A stretch of 64,000 nucleotides of DNA from CBDHDN01 sp965261585 (GTDB lineage: Bacteria; Pseudomonadota; Alphaproteobacteria; UBA6615), in NCBI GenBank assembly GCA_965261585.1, contig CBDHDN010000043.1, positions 1 through 64,000 on the forward strand, read 5' to 3'. Positions 35,424 through 43,765 of the stretch are shown here, one piece after another (positions within the stretch are counted from its first letter, which is position 1; every line of letters begins with the position of its first letter). Both the position numbers and the translations under genes were made by a program. The notes under the pieces are model-generated. The model searched no databases. It was given only the letters and a program-made list of their open reading frames with translations, and was not told the origin of the DNA.

Positions 35424-36344
35424 ATGATGATCGTCAACTACTACGCCGGCACCCAGCTGGACCGGGTCGCCCACCGCCGCGAGGACCAGGACTGGCTGGC
35501 CGAACGCCTGGCCGACGCAGGCACGCGGCTGGTCCCGGTATGGCGCGAGCACAACCTGATCGCCCTGTCCGAGGGCGCCGACGGAACGGCGCTGGTCACG
35601 CTTGCGGCGACGGTGCTTGACACGCTGGGCGCGGCCGAGCCGATGCTGCTGGGCCTCGCCAACGGCGCGGCCTATTTCGCGATCGACGTGAGCCACATCG
35701 AGGCACCCGACGACCACCCGGCGCTCGAAGGGCCCGGGCGGTTCGAGGACCTGCGCCGCATCGGCCCGGTCGTCGGCCGCGACGACGGCGGCATCATGGC
35801 CTATGCCCGCGGCCTCGCCTACTGGCACGCGCGCCACCGCTTCTGCGGCGTCTGCGGCGCCCCGACGACGAGCCAGTCGGCCGGCCATGCCCGCGTCTGC
35901 AGCCGCGCCGGCTGCGCCGCGACGCATTTTCCGCGCACCGACCCGGCGGTCATCGTGCTCGTGCATGACGGCGGCGAGCGGGCGATCCTCGGCCGCTCCG
36001 GCCGTTTCCTGGAGGGCATGCATTCGGTGCTCGCCGGCTTCCTGGAACCCGGCGAGAGCCTGGAGGACACGGTCGCCCGCGAGATCTACGAGGAGGTCGG
36101 CGTGCGCCTCACCGACATCCGCTATCACTCGTCGCAGCCGTGGCCGTTCCCGGCCTCGCTGATGGTCGGCTTCACCGCCCGGGCGACGACGTTCGATCTG
36201 ACGGTCGACCCCAACGAGCTCGAGCACGCCGCCTGGTACACCCGCGACGAGTTGCGCGCCTCGCCCGAGGACACGACGTTCCGCCTGCCGCGCCGTGATT
36301 CGATCGCCCGCCGCCTGGTCGACGACTGGGTGCGCCTGGCGTAG
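35424..36344 (+). CDS. nudC: NADH pyrophosphatase / NAD-capped RNA hydrolase NudC
   Basis: The roughly 306-residue protein has a four-cysteine zinc ribbon (FCGVCGAPT...RVCSRAGC). The Nudix box is GFLEPGESLEDTVAREIYEEVG, followed 18 residues later by SQPWPFPASLM, the NudC signature. It cleaves NADH and removes NAD caps from RNA. ATG 35424 is preferred over the TTG at 35415. Confidence 0.94.
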   Translation: MMIVNYYAGTQLDRVAHRREDQDWLAERLADAGTRLVPVWREHNLIALSEGADGTALVTLAATVLDTLGAAEPMLLGLANGAAYFAIDVSHIEAPDDHPALEGPGRFEDLRRIGPVVGRDDGGIMAYARGLAYWHARHRFCGVCGAPTTSQSAGHARVCSRAGCAATHFPRTDPAVIVLVHDGGERAILGRSGRFLEGMHSVLAGFLEPGESLEDTVAREIYEEVGVRLTDIRYHSSQPWPFPASLMVGFTARATTFDLTVDPNELEHAAWYTRDELRASPEDTTFRLPRRDSIARRLVDDWVRLA

Positions 36345-36500
36345 CAGCCCTGCACTATGTCCGGGCAAGCCGCTATCGTCTTGGCCGGCTCAGCAAACGA
36401 TAGTATTCACCATAAGATTACAGTATAATCCCCAACGCTGCGTAGCCGTATTACTTCAAATGTGTATCTATTTGCAGACGCGTCGGGAGAGCCCGTTAAG

Positions 36501-37565
36501 ATGGACAGGCGCCACATTGCGTTCTTTTCAGTGTTCTGCGCGCTCGCCCTCGTCACATGGAGCAGTGCAACTGCGCAGTTCGCGACGGACATGTCGGACT
36601 GTCGACGGCTCGGCGCGGTGCCAGAGGTCGATAGCGGGCAACTCGGCCCCGGAGACGGCGAACTCGAGGATCCGCTTGCCGCTTCGCTGGCCTGTCGAAG
36701 AGCCATCCAATCTGAGCCCGACAACATCGCGGCGCATTTCCTCCTTGGCCGTGCGCTGCTTCACTTGGAAGACGGCGAAGCGCTTCATCACCTCACCCTA
36801 GCCGCTGACGCCGGATTCGTGTCGGCAGACTTGTACCTGGGCTACATTTTCGAGACCGGCTTCTTTGGCAAACGCGACTGGAAGCAATCGTTTGACCACT
36901 ACCTGCCCGCGGCGACCGCGGGGAACTTGCCGGCGCAGGCAATGGTCGGTTTCTACTACTTCCAGGGCTATGGCGTTGACCACGATGCGTACTTCGGCCT
37001 GCTCTGGCTACGTCGCGCAGCGGACGCTGGAAATCTTGATGCCAAGGCTTTCCTCGGCATGAAAACGATCGACGGAGAGGTCGGTTACGCGCTTGGTCAG
37101 CGGTCTAGCCAGCAAACGATGGAGGAGGCAGCTCAAATGCTGCTAGTGCACCGACTCAGTCAGAGCCGTCACAGTGGAAACCTGATTCTGAATACAAAAC
37201 AACGGGTTGCTCCAGCGCACGGTGAATCATTTGTCTGGATCGGTGCACTAGACGCCGCGGAGGCGGGCCATGCTGGCGCGCAACTAGCGCGGGGGACCTT
37301 CCTGCAGAACGATTTCCACACGCCATATTTTGTCGATACCAAGCCTGAAGCAGCGGTGCATTGGCTGCTCCAAGCCGTCGACGAGTTTCCAGTAGCACGG
37401 GCAGAACTCGGACTGATCTACATAAGGGGCGAGATCGTTCCAAAGAACGTCCAACTTGGCCTGCACTACCTCTGTCAGGCCGAGGAAGTCGGGCGGACAT
37501 TCTACGAGCAGTACGTGCTTGATGAATCGCCCGACTTGGGCGAGTTCTCCTGCGATCCGAGCTAG
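36501..37565 (+). CDS. Sel1-repeat (TPR-like) secreted protein with an in-frame MITE insertion
   Basis: The 354-residue product has a signal peptide (HIAFFSVFCALALVTWSSATA). Sel1-type repeats follow, for example VSADLYLGYIFETGFFG, LPAQAMVGFYYFQGYGVD and ARAELGLIYIRGE. Sel1 repeats mediate protein contacts. At codons 215-249 the sequence LVHRLSQSRHSGNLILNTK... is encoded by a 109-bp repeat (37143-37251) that also occurs in the intergenic region at 37636. Removing 105 bp rejoins EEAAQMLL with DAAEAGHAGAQLARG, a normal repeat. Base composition here is lower in GC than in the neighbours. Confidence 0.8.
   Translation: MDRRHIAFFSVFCALALVTWSSATAQFATDMSDCRRLGAVPEVDSGQLGPGDGELEDPLAASLACRRAIQSEPDNIAAHFLLGRALLHLEDGEALHHLTLAADAGFVSADLYLGYIFETGFFGKRDWKQSFDHYLPAATAGNLPAQAMVGFYYFQGYGVDHDAYFGLLWLRRAADAGNLDAKAFLGMKTIDGEVGYALGQRSSQQTMEEAAQMLLVHRLSQSRHSGNLILNTKQRVAPAHGESFVWIGALDAAEAGHAGAQLARGTFLQNDFHTPYFVDTKPEAAVHWLLQAVDEFPVARAELGLIYIRGEIVPKNVQLGLHYLCQAEEVGRTFYEQYVLDESPDLGEFSCDPS
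37143..37251. mobile_element. MITE-like element, copy 1, inside the Sel1 gene
   Basis: The 109-bp sequence begins CTAGTGCACCGA and ends TCGGTGCACTAG, a perfect 12-bp terminal inverted repeat with CTAG at both edges. It contains no gene of its own. If CTAG is the duplicated target, the insertion is 105 bp (35 codons) and leaves the host frame open. A near-identical copy lies at 37636-37744. Confidence 0.85.
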
Positions 37566-37635
37566 CCACGCTCGCTGCTCATTTTCGGTCTCGTTCGAAC
37601 GACTGTTGCCGAGAGCCCTGCCATGCACCAAGAAG

Positions 37636-37744
37636 CTAGTGCACCGACTCAGTCAGAGCCGTCACCGTGGAAATCTGATTCCGAATACAAAACAACGGGT
37701 TGCTCCAGCGCACGGTGAATCATTTGTCTGGATCTGTGCACTAG
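37636..37744. mobile_element. MITE-like element, copy 2, intergenic
   Basis: Same length and orientation as copy 1, with a few base changes (for example CTGTGCACTAG at the right end, which breaks one position of the terminal repeat). It lies 70 bp after the Sel1 gene. Bases 37745-37890 up to pheA hold only a possible 28-codon C-terminal gene remnant ending at 37875 (GLIDRVALVAWADAQKTGL). Confidence 0.85.
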
Positions 37745-37890
37745 CGTCTCGGCACCCGATCCGCTCACGGAGGAGACGCGCCGATGACTGATCGACGAGG
37801 ACACCGGCCTGATCGATCGTGTGGCGCTCGTCGCCTGGGCGGACGCACAGAAGACTGGGCTAAACGAGCCGTAGCCGCGCGCCGCGCGGC

Positions 37891-38757
37891 CTATTTGCTG
37901 CGGAACGGCGCGGCGGGGAAGGCGCCGAGGATGCGCATTCTGGAGGTGAAGTATTCGAGCTCCTCGAGCGCGCGGGCGACCGGGAGCTGGGCCGGGTGGC
38001 CTTCGATCTCGGCGTAGAACTGGGCGACGGTGAAACTGGCGTCGGTGATGTAGCTTTCCAGCTTCGTGATGTTGACGCCGTTCGTGGCGAAGCCGCCGAG
38101 CGCCTTGTAGAGCGCCGCCGGCACGCTGCGCAGCTGGAAGAACAGGGCGACCATGCAGGGGCCGGCCTGGGGGTCGGGATCGGTGCGGCTGCGCGACATG
38201 ACGACAAAGCGGGTCGTGTTGCCGATGCGATCCTCGAAGCGCGTGCGCAGGATCTCGAGCCCATGGATATCGGCCGCCAGGCCGGAGCTGAGCGCCGCGA
38301 TCGTCGCGTCGCCACGCTCCGCCACCTCGCGCGCGGCACCGGCGGTGTCGGCGCGGGTCACCGGCTTGAGGCCGAGATGGCGGATCTGCTCGCGGCACTG
38401 GGCGAGCGCTTGGGCGTGGCTGTGCACCTCTTTCAGGTCTTCCAGGCGCGCGCCCTTCGGCGCCATCAGCTGGTGATGCACCGGCTGATAGTGCTCGGCG
38501 ATGATGTAGAGGTTCGATTCGGGCAACAGGTGATGGATGTCGGCGACGCGACCGCCGAGCGAATTCTCGATCGGGATCATCGCCAGCCGCGCGCGGCCGT
38601 CCTGCACCGCCGCAAAGGCGTCGTCGAAGCTCTCGCACGCCAGCGCCGTCAACTCGGCGAACGCCTCGCGACAGGCCAAATGCGAGTACGCGCCGGGTGA
38701 GCCCTGAAAGGCGATCGTGGTCGCCGGGTCGCTGTCGGCTTCGGTCGGTTGGGCCAT
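37891..38757 (-). CDS. pheA: prephenate dehydratase
   Basis: The 288-residue protein starts at 38757. It has the catalytic-domain motifs IAFQGSPGAYSHLA, MIPIENSLGGRV and NTTRFVVMSR, then a regulatory ACT domain (LYKALGGFATNGVNITKLES). It converts prephenate to phenylpyruvate in phenylalanine synthesis, and the ACT domain suggests feedback by phenylalanine. It starts 5 bp after the kdsB stop, as is common in Rhodospirillales. Confidence 0.95.
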   Translation of the reverse strand: MAQPTEADSDPATTIAFQGSPGAYSHLACREAFAELTALACESFDDAFAAVQDGRARLAMIPIENSLGGRVADIHHLLPESNLYIIAEHYQPVHHQLMAPKGARLEDLKEVHSHAQALAQCREQIRHLGLKPVTRADTAGAAREVAERGDATIAALSSGLAADIHGLEILRTRFEDRIGNTTRFVVMSRSRTDPDPQAGPCMVALFFQLRSVPAALYKALGGFATNGVNITKLESYITDASFTVAQFYAEIEGHPAQLPVARALEELEYFTSRMRILGAFPAAPFRSK

Positions 38758-38762
38758 GGCGA

Positions 38763-39527
38763 CTACAATCGGCTGCTGCCGCTTGGCGGCTCCAGCAGCT
38801 CGCGCGCCCAAGCGAGGTCGGCCGGAGTATCGACACCGAGCGGAACGGTGTCAACGAGCGCCACGTCGATGCGCATGCCGGCCTCGAGCGCGCGCAGCTG
38901 CTCCAGCCGTTCGCGTACCTCGAGCGGGCCGCGCGGCAAGGTCACGAACCGGTCGAGCGCGGCGCGGCGGAATGCATAGAGGCCGATGTGATGATAATGG
39001 GGACCCTGGCCGCCGGGCGCGATCACGCGCGTGAAATAGAGGCCGCGGCCGGCCCGTGCGCCGTCGGGCAGCGACACCACCGCCTTGACGACGCTGGGAT
39101 CCGTCAGCTCCGCCGGCTCACGGATCACCGCGGCCAGCGTGCCGATATCGACGGTGTCTTCGTCGAGCACGGCGAACGCGGCGCGGATCGCCGCCGGCTC
39201 GATCGTCGGCAGGTCGCCCTGCAAATTGATGACGCAATCGAAGCGGCCCTCGGGATCGAACGCCAGCAGGGCGGCGTGGGCGCGGTCCGAGCCCGACGGC
39301 AGCGCCGGGTCGGTCATCACCACGGTGCCGCCGGCGGCCTCGACAGCGGTGGCGATCGCGCCGTCGCCGCAGGCGACGATGACGGGGCCGAGATCGGCCT
39401 CCAGCCCGCGCCGCAGGCAGTGCACGATCATCGGCGCGCCATGGATGTCGGCGAGCGGCTTGTCCGGCAGCCGCGTCGCCGCCAGCCGCGCCGGAATGAC
39501 GATGATCGGTCGTTGCGGTGCCGCCAT
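38763..39527 (-). CDS. kdsB: 3-deoxy-manno-octulosonate cytidylyltransferase (CMP-KDO synthetase)
   Basis: The 254-residue protein has the nucleotidyltransferase N-terminus IIVIPARLAATRLPDKPLADI, then VVMTDPALPSGSDRAHAAL, INLQGDLPTIEP and HHIGLYAFRRAALDRF. It activates KDO for lipopolysaccharide core synthesis, indicating a Gram-negative envelope. It is co-directional with pheA and divergent from cycM (222 bp apart). Confidence 0.95.
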   Translation of the reverse strand: MAAPQRPIIVIPARLAATRLPDKPLADIHGAPMIVHCLRRGLEADLGPVIVACGDGAIATAVEAAGGTVVMTDPALPSGSDRAHAALLAFDPEGRFDCVINLQGDLPTIEPAAIRAAFAVLDEDTVDIGTLAAVIREPAELTDPSVVKAVVSLPDGARAGRGLYFTRVIAPGGQGPHYHHIGLYAFRRAALDRFVTLPRGPLEVRERLEQLRALEAGMRIDVALVDTVPLGVDTPADLAWARELLEPPSGSSRL

Positions 39528-39748
39528 CCCGGGCCCCCATTGTGCGCCGCTCGTCCGTGCGACGGATCGCCGTTTCGCCCCGTCACGGGGTCAAGATATA
39601 CGCCTGAAAGAACGAGCGAAACCGGCGTTTCGGGCCGGTCGCGCAGGGCCTTGTCGGCATGGACAGGGACGGCGGATGCCGTTAAGTTCCCGCCGCGTTC
39701 GATACCTGGTTGAGCAGCGTTTGAGCCGCGGGGGCGAGCATTTCGACC

Positions 39749-40294
39749 ATGGACAACATGAAGATCGCCGGCGCGGTCCTGGTCGCCTTGCTGGTGGCCG
39801 TAGGGCTCGGCCAACTCGGCAACGCCGTGTTCAGCACCCATGGCGACGACCACGCCGTGCGCGGCTACACCGTCGCGGCGCTCGATGACGGCGGCGGCGA
39901 GGTCGCGGCGGTGGCGGCAGAAGAGGCTGTGTTGGCGCCGGTTTCGCCGTTGCTGGCGGCCGCCGACACCGGCGCCGGCGAGCGGCTGTTCCGGCGCTGT
40001 ACGGCCTGTCACAGCGTCGACAAGGGCGGCCCCAACAAGATAGGCCCGAACCTGTGGGGCATCCTCGGCCGCGAGCCCGGCACCCATGACGGCTTCGCCT
40101 ATTCCGCGGCGCTACAGGCGCTGGCCGCGACGTGGGACTACGAGGCGCTGAACGGTTTCGTCGCCAGCCCGAAGGACTTTGCGCCCGGCACCAAGATGAT
40201 CTTCACCGGCCTGGCCAAGGCGTCGGACCGGGCCAACCTGATCGCCTTCCTGCGCGGCCAGTCCGACGCGCCACTGCCCCTGCCCGGCCAATAG
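39749..40294 (+). CDS. cycM: membrane-anchored cytochrome c (c552/CycM type)
   Basis: The 181-residue protein has an uncleaved N-terminal helix (residues 5-27), an Ala/Glu-rich linker and a class I cytochrome c domain. The heme motif is CTACH (84-88), followed by GPNLWGILGREPG, and the axial Met lies in FAPGTKMIFTG. It is likely an electron carrier between the bc1 complex and terminal oxidases at the periplasmic face. Confidence 0.92.
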   Translation: MDNMKIAGAVLVALLVAVGLGQLGNAVFSTHGDDHAVRGYTVAALDDGGGEVAAVAAEEAVLAPVSPLLAAADTGAGERLFRRCTACHSVDKGGPNKIGPNLWGILGREPGTHDGFAYSAALQALAATWDYEALNGFVASPKDFAPGTKMIFTGLAKASDRANLIAFLRGQSDAPLPLPGQ

Positions 40295-40366
40295 GGACCG
40301 CCGGCCGACCCGCTTTTGCGATGCCCCTAAAAGCCCAGGACCAGGACCACGGCCCAGGACCAAGAC

Positions 40367-41716
40367 ATGACCGCAATCTGTGACGCGGCGTTCGTCGAGT
40401 TGGCCGAGGCCCTGGCCAACGCGTCGGGTCCGATCGTCCGCCACTATTTCCGCGCGCCCGTCGAGATCATGGGCAAGCCCGACAACAGCCTGGTGACCCG
40501 CGCCGACCGCGAGGCCGAGACGGCAATGCGCGCGCTGATCGAGGCCCGCTTCCCGGCGCACGGGATCCGCGGCGAGGAATTCGGCGCGACCCGCGACGAC
40601 GCCGAATATGTCTGGGTGTTGGACCCGATCGACGGCACCCATGCCTTCATCGGCGGCCTGCCGCTGTTCGGAACGCTGATCGCGCTCGCCCGTCACGGCA
40701 CGCCGATCCTTGGCGTCGTCGACCACCCGGCGACCCGTGAGCGCTGGCTCGGCGCCATCGGCCGGCCGACGACGATGAACGGACGGCAAGTGGCGGTGCG
40801 CCCCTGCCCCGATCTGGCAACCGCGACGCTGTACGCGACGACGCCGGAGCAGTTCGACGGCGCCGATGCGGCGGCATTCCGGCGCATCGCCGACCGGGTT
40901 CGGCTGCGGCGCTATGGCACTGACTGCTACGCCTACGCCATGGTCGCCAGCGGCTACGGCGACTTGGTCGTCGAGGCCGGGTTGAAGACCCACGACTTCA
41001 TGGCCACGGCCGCGGTGGTCGTCGGCGCCGGCGGGGTCATGACCGACTGGCAAGGCGCCGATCTGACCCTGGCGTCCGACGGCCGGGTCGTGGCCTGCGG
41101 CGATCGCACCGCCCACGCACAGGCACTGGCCTTGCTGAGCGGGATCGAAGGGGGAGTAGGAAGCGTCACCATGCCCCATGATGTCAGGATCACGATCTCT
41201 TGCCCCGACCGCGTCGGACTGCTGGCGGCGATCGCGGCGCGGTTGTTCGATTTGGGCAGCAATCTGGGCGACACCAGCTTTGCCGTGCTGGGCGAGAGCG
41301 CCGAGTTCACCGGGGTCTGCGAGCTGCCGGACGCGGTCAGCGCCGGCGAGACCCAGGCCATTCTGGAGGGCCAGCCGGAGCTGGCCGGCGCGCGCATCGC
41401 CGTAACGCCGTTCGAGCTGCCGCCGGTGCACGGCCCGCGCGGCCAGGCGACCCATACCCTCGAGGTCCGCGGCGCCGACCGCCCCGGCCTGATCGCCCGC
41501 ATGAGCGAGGCGTTTGCCGACTACGACGCCAATATCGTCCGCATGGAGTCCGAGCGCGGCGGCGCTGGCGGCACCGATTATGTCGTGCGGTTCGCGGTCT
41601 CGGTGCCCGCCGCGCGCGCGGCCGCCTGTCTGGCGACGCTGATGAACACGGCGCAGAGCCTGGGCCTAGCCTACGACCATCAGACACTGTCGCCGGGCGA
41701 ACACACAGGCGCGTGA
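40367..41716 (+). CDS. histidinol-phosphatase (HisN, IMPase family) fused to a double-ACT GcvR-like protein
   Basis: Residues 1-260 form an inositol-monophosphatase-type enzyme: GEEFG, VLDPIDGTHAFIGG and THDFMATAAVV carry the metal-binding residues. The best match is HisN, which dephosphorylates histidinol phosphate. Residues 270-449 hold two ACT domains (ISCPDRVGLLAAIAARL; EVRGADRPGLIARMSEAF) as in glycine-cleavage repressor proteins. An internal ATG at 41171 with AGGAAG upstream would start the ACT protein alone. The G5 run at 41150-41154 matters: with four G, hisN would end in TAG at 41156. The fusion may therefore be real, or one indel away from two genes. Confidence 0.8.
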   Translation: MTAICDAAFVELAEALANASGPIVRHYFRAPVEIMGKPDNSLVTRADREAETAMRALIEARFPAHGIRGEEFGATRDDAEYVWVLDPIDGTHAFIGGLPLFGTLIALARHGTPILGVVDHPATRERWLGAIGRPTTMNGRQVAVRPCPDLATATLYATTPEQFDGADAAAFRRIADRVRLRRYGTDCYAYAMVASGYGDLVVEAGLKTHDFMATAAVVVGAGGVMTDWQGADLTLASDGRVVACGDRTAHAQALALLSGIEGGVGSVTMPHDVRITISCPDRVGLLAAIAARLFDLGSNLGDTSFAVLGESAEFTGVCELPDAVSAGETQAILEGQPELAGARIAVTPFELPPVHGPRGQATHTLEVRGADRPGLIARMSEAFADYDANIVRMESERGGAGGTDYVVRFAVSVPAARAAACLATLMNTAQSLGLAYDHQTLSPGEHTGA

Positions 41717-41770
41717 ACTGGGGCCGCCGGGGCTTGATACCCGATGTCCCCCGCCCCCATCTTCGTTACA

Positions 41771-41827
41771 GTCCTGTTAACCATTTTCGTTCAAGTCCCG
41801 TTAACCAAAGTTGCCGTCCCGCTAACG
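41771..41827 (+). promoter_or_regulatory. three direct repeats upstream of the peptide ABC operon
   Basis: GTCCTGTTAACC (41771-41782), GTCCCGTTAACC (41795-41806) and GTCCCGCTAACG (41816-41827) lie 24 and 21 bp apart, ending 18 bp before the start codon of the substrate-binding protein. Spacing near two helical turns suggests a regulator or a leader element. Bases 41717-41770 hold nothing else. Confidence 0.5.
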
Positions 41828-41844
41828 AAAACAGGGGTAAGCCG

Positions 41845-43748
41845 ATGACCCGCATCGCTGTTGCCGCCGCAATCGCCGGCGCCACGCTGCTGCTGGCGAC
41901 GCCGGCCCTGGCCGCCGGCACGAACGGCCCGGCCCACGCCCTGGCGATGCACGGCCAGCCGAAATACGGCCCTGATTTCACGCACTTCGATTACGTCAAT
42001 CCGAACGCGCCGAAGGGCGGCACGGTGATACGCGACGCCACCGGCACCTACGACAGCCTGAACCCGTTCATCATCAGCGGCGCGCCGGCGACCGGGCTTG
42101 GCCTGATCTACGAATCGCTGACGACGGGGTCGGCTGACGAGGCGTTCACCCAGTACTGCCTGCTGTGCGAAACCATGACCGTGCCGGACGATCGGTCGTG
42201 GATCGAGTTCACGCTGCGCGAGGACGCGCGCTGGCACGACGGCACGCCGGTCTCGGTCGACGACGTGATCTTCTCGTTCAACGTCCTGCGCGAGCAGGGC
42301 GCACCGTTCTATCGCTTCTACTACAACGATGTCGCCGAGGCCGTGCAGACCGGGCCGCGCAGCGTGCGCTTCGACTTCGGCAACGGCACGAATTTGGAAC
42401 TGCCGCTGATCATGGGCCAGCTCACGGTGCTGCCGAAGCACTATTGGGAGACGCGCGACTTCGCCAAGACCACCCTGGAGCCGCCGCTCGGCAGCGGCCC
42501 CTACCGGATCGCCGACGTCGACCCCGGGCGCTCGATCACCTATCAACGCGTCGACGATTATTGGGGCAAGAACCACCCGGTGAATGTCGGCTTCCACAAC
42601 TTCGACATCATGCGGTACGACTATTTTCGCGACCGGACCGTCGCGCGCGAGGCCTTCAAGGGCGGCGACATCGACCTGTGGGTCGAGAACACGGCCAAGG
42701 CGTGGGCGACGGCGTTCGACGTGGCCGCCGTGCGCGAGGGCTTGATCCGCAAGGAAGATATCGCCCACGAGCGGGTCGCCGGCATGCAGGGTTTTGTGTT
42801 CAACATGCGCCGGCCGTTTTTCGCCGACCGACGGGTGCGCCAGGCTCTGGGCTACGCCTTCGATTTCGAATGGAGCAACACCAATCTGTTCAACGGCGCC
42901 TATACGCGCACGCGCAGCTTCTTCGACAACTCCGAGCTTGGCGCGAGCGGCTTGCTGGCCGACGCCGGCGCCGAGGAGCGGGCGCTGCTGGAGAAATACC
43001 GCGACCGGCTGCCGCAGGACCTCTTTACGCAAGCGTTCAAGCCGCCGCAGACCGACGGCTCGGGCACCCGCGGCCTACGCCCAAACCTGCGCACGGCGCG
43101 CAAGATCCTGAGCGAGGCCGGCTGGGTCGTGCGCGACGGCAAGCTGGTCGATGAGCGCACGGGCAAGCCGTTCACCTTCGAGATTCTAATCGTCAGCCCG
43201 GCGTTCGAGCGCATCGCCCTGCCCTACACGCGCAACCTGGAGCGCCTCGGCATCGAGGCCAACGTGCGGCTCGTCGATGCCTCGCAGTACCAGAACCGGC
43301 TCGACAGCTATGATTTTCGACATGGTCGTCGGCTCATGGGGCCAGTCCGAATCGCCGGGCAACGAGCAGCGCGGCTACTGGGGCAGCGAGGCAGCGACGC
43401 GCGACGGCACCCGTAACCTGGCCGGCATTCAGGACCCGGTCGTCGACGAGCTGGTCGAGGCGGTGATCGCCGCACCAGACCGCGACAGCCTGGTGCAGCG
43501 GACCCGGGCCCTCGACCGCGTGCTGCAATGGGGTCACTATGTGATTCCGCAATGGCACATCCCGCACGACCGCATCGCCTTCTGGGACAAGTTCGGGCCG
43601 GCCCGACGTGACGCCGACACGCGGCACGCAGATCCCCGCCTGGTGGATCGAGGAGGATCGGGCGCAGAAACCTGGGCTCGCGGCGATCGTCCAGCAGCAC
43701 GAACTGACACGCTTTTCGGTGCAGCCGACCCGGCACCGAGCGCTCTAA
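41845..43748 (+). pseudogene. peptide ABC transporter substrate-binding protein (YejA-like), two frameshifts
   Basis: The protein begins with a signal peptide (MTRIAVAAAIAGATLLLATPALA) and has the SBP family 5 pattern (FTLREDARWHDGTPVSVDDVIFSF, LGSGPYRIADVDPGRSITYQRV). The frame breaks at TTTT (43314-43317, one T too many between LDSYDF and DMVVGSWGQSESPGNEQRGYW). It breaks again at GGG (43592-43594, one G too many after AFWDKFG). The continuation then runs through IPAWWIEEDRAQKPGL to TAA at 43748. Removing both bases gives 633 residues, the normal length. It heads a complete yejABEF-type operon. Confidence 0.85.
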
Positions 43749-43765
43749 CCGAGCCACCGCCCGCC

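Noticed and set aside
37790..37875. Short open frame ending GLIDRVALVAWADAQKTGL
   Set aside because: Could be a C-terminal gene remnant, but it begins right after a stop codon, lacks a start and matches no family I can name.
41771..41827. Short CRISPR array
   Set aside because: Only three degenerate 12-bp units with 9-12-bp spacers and no cas genes.
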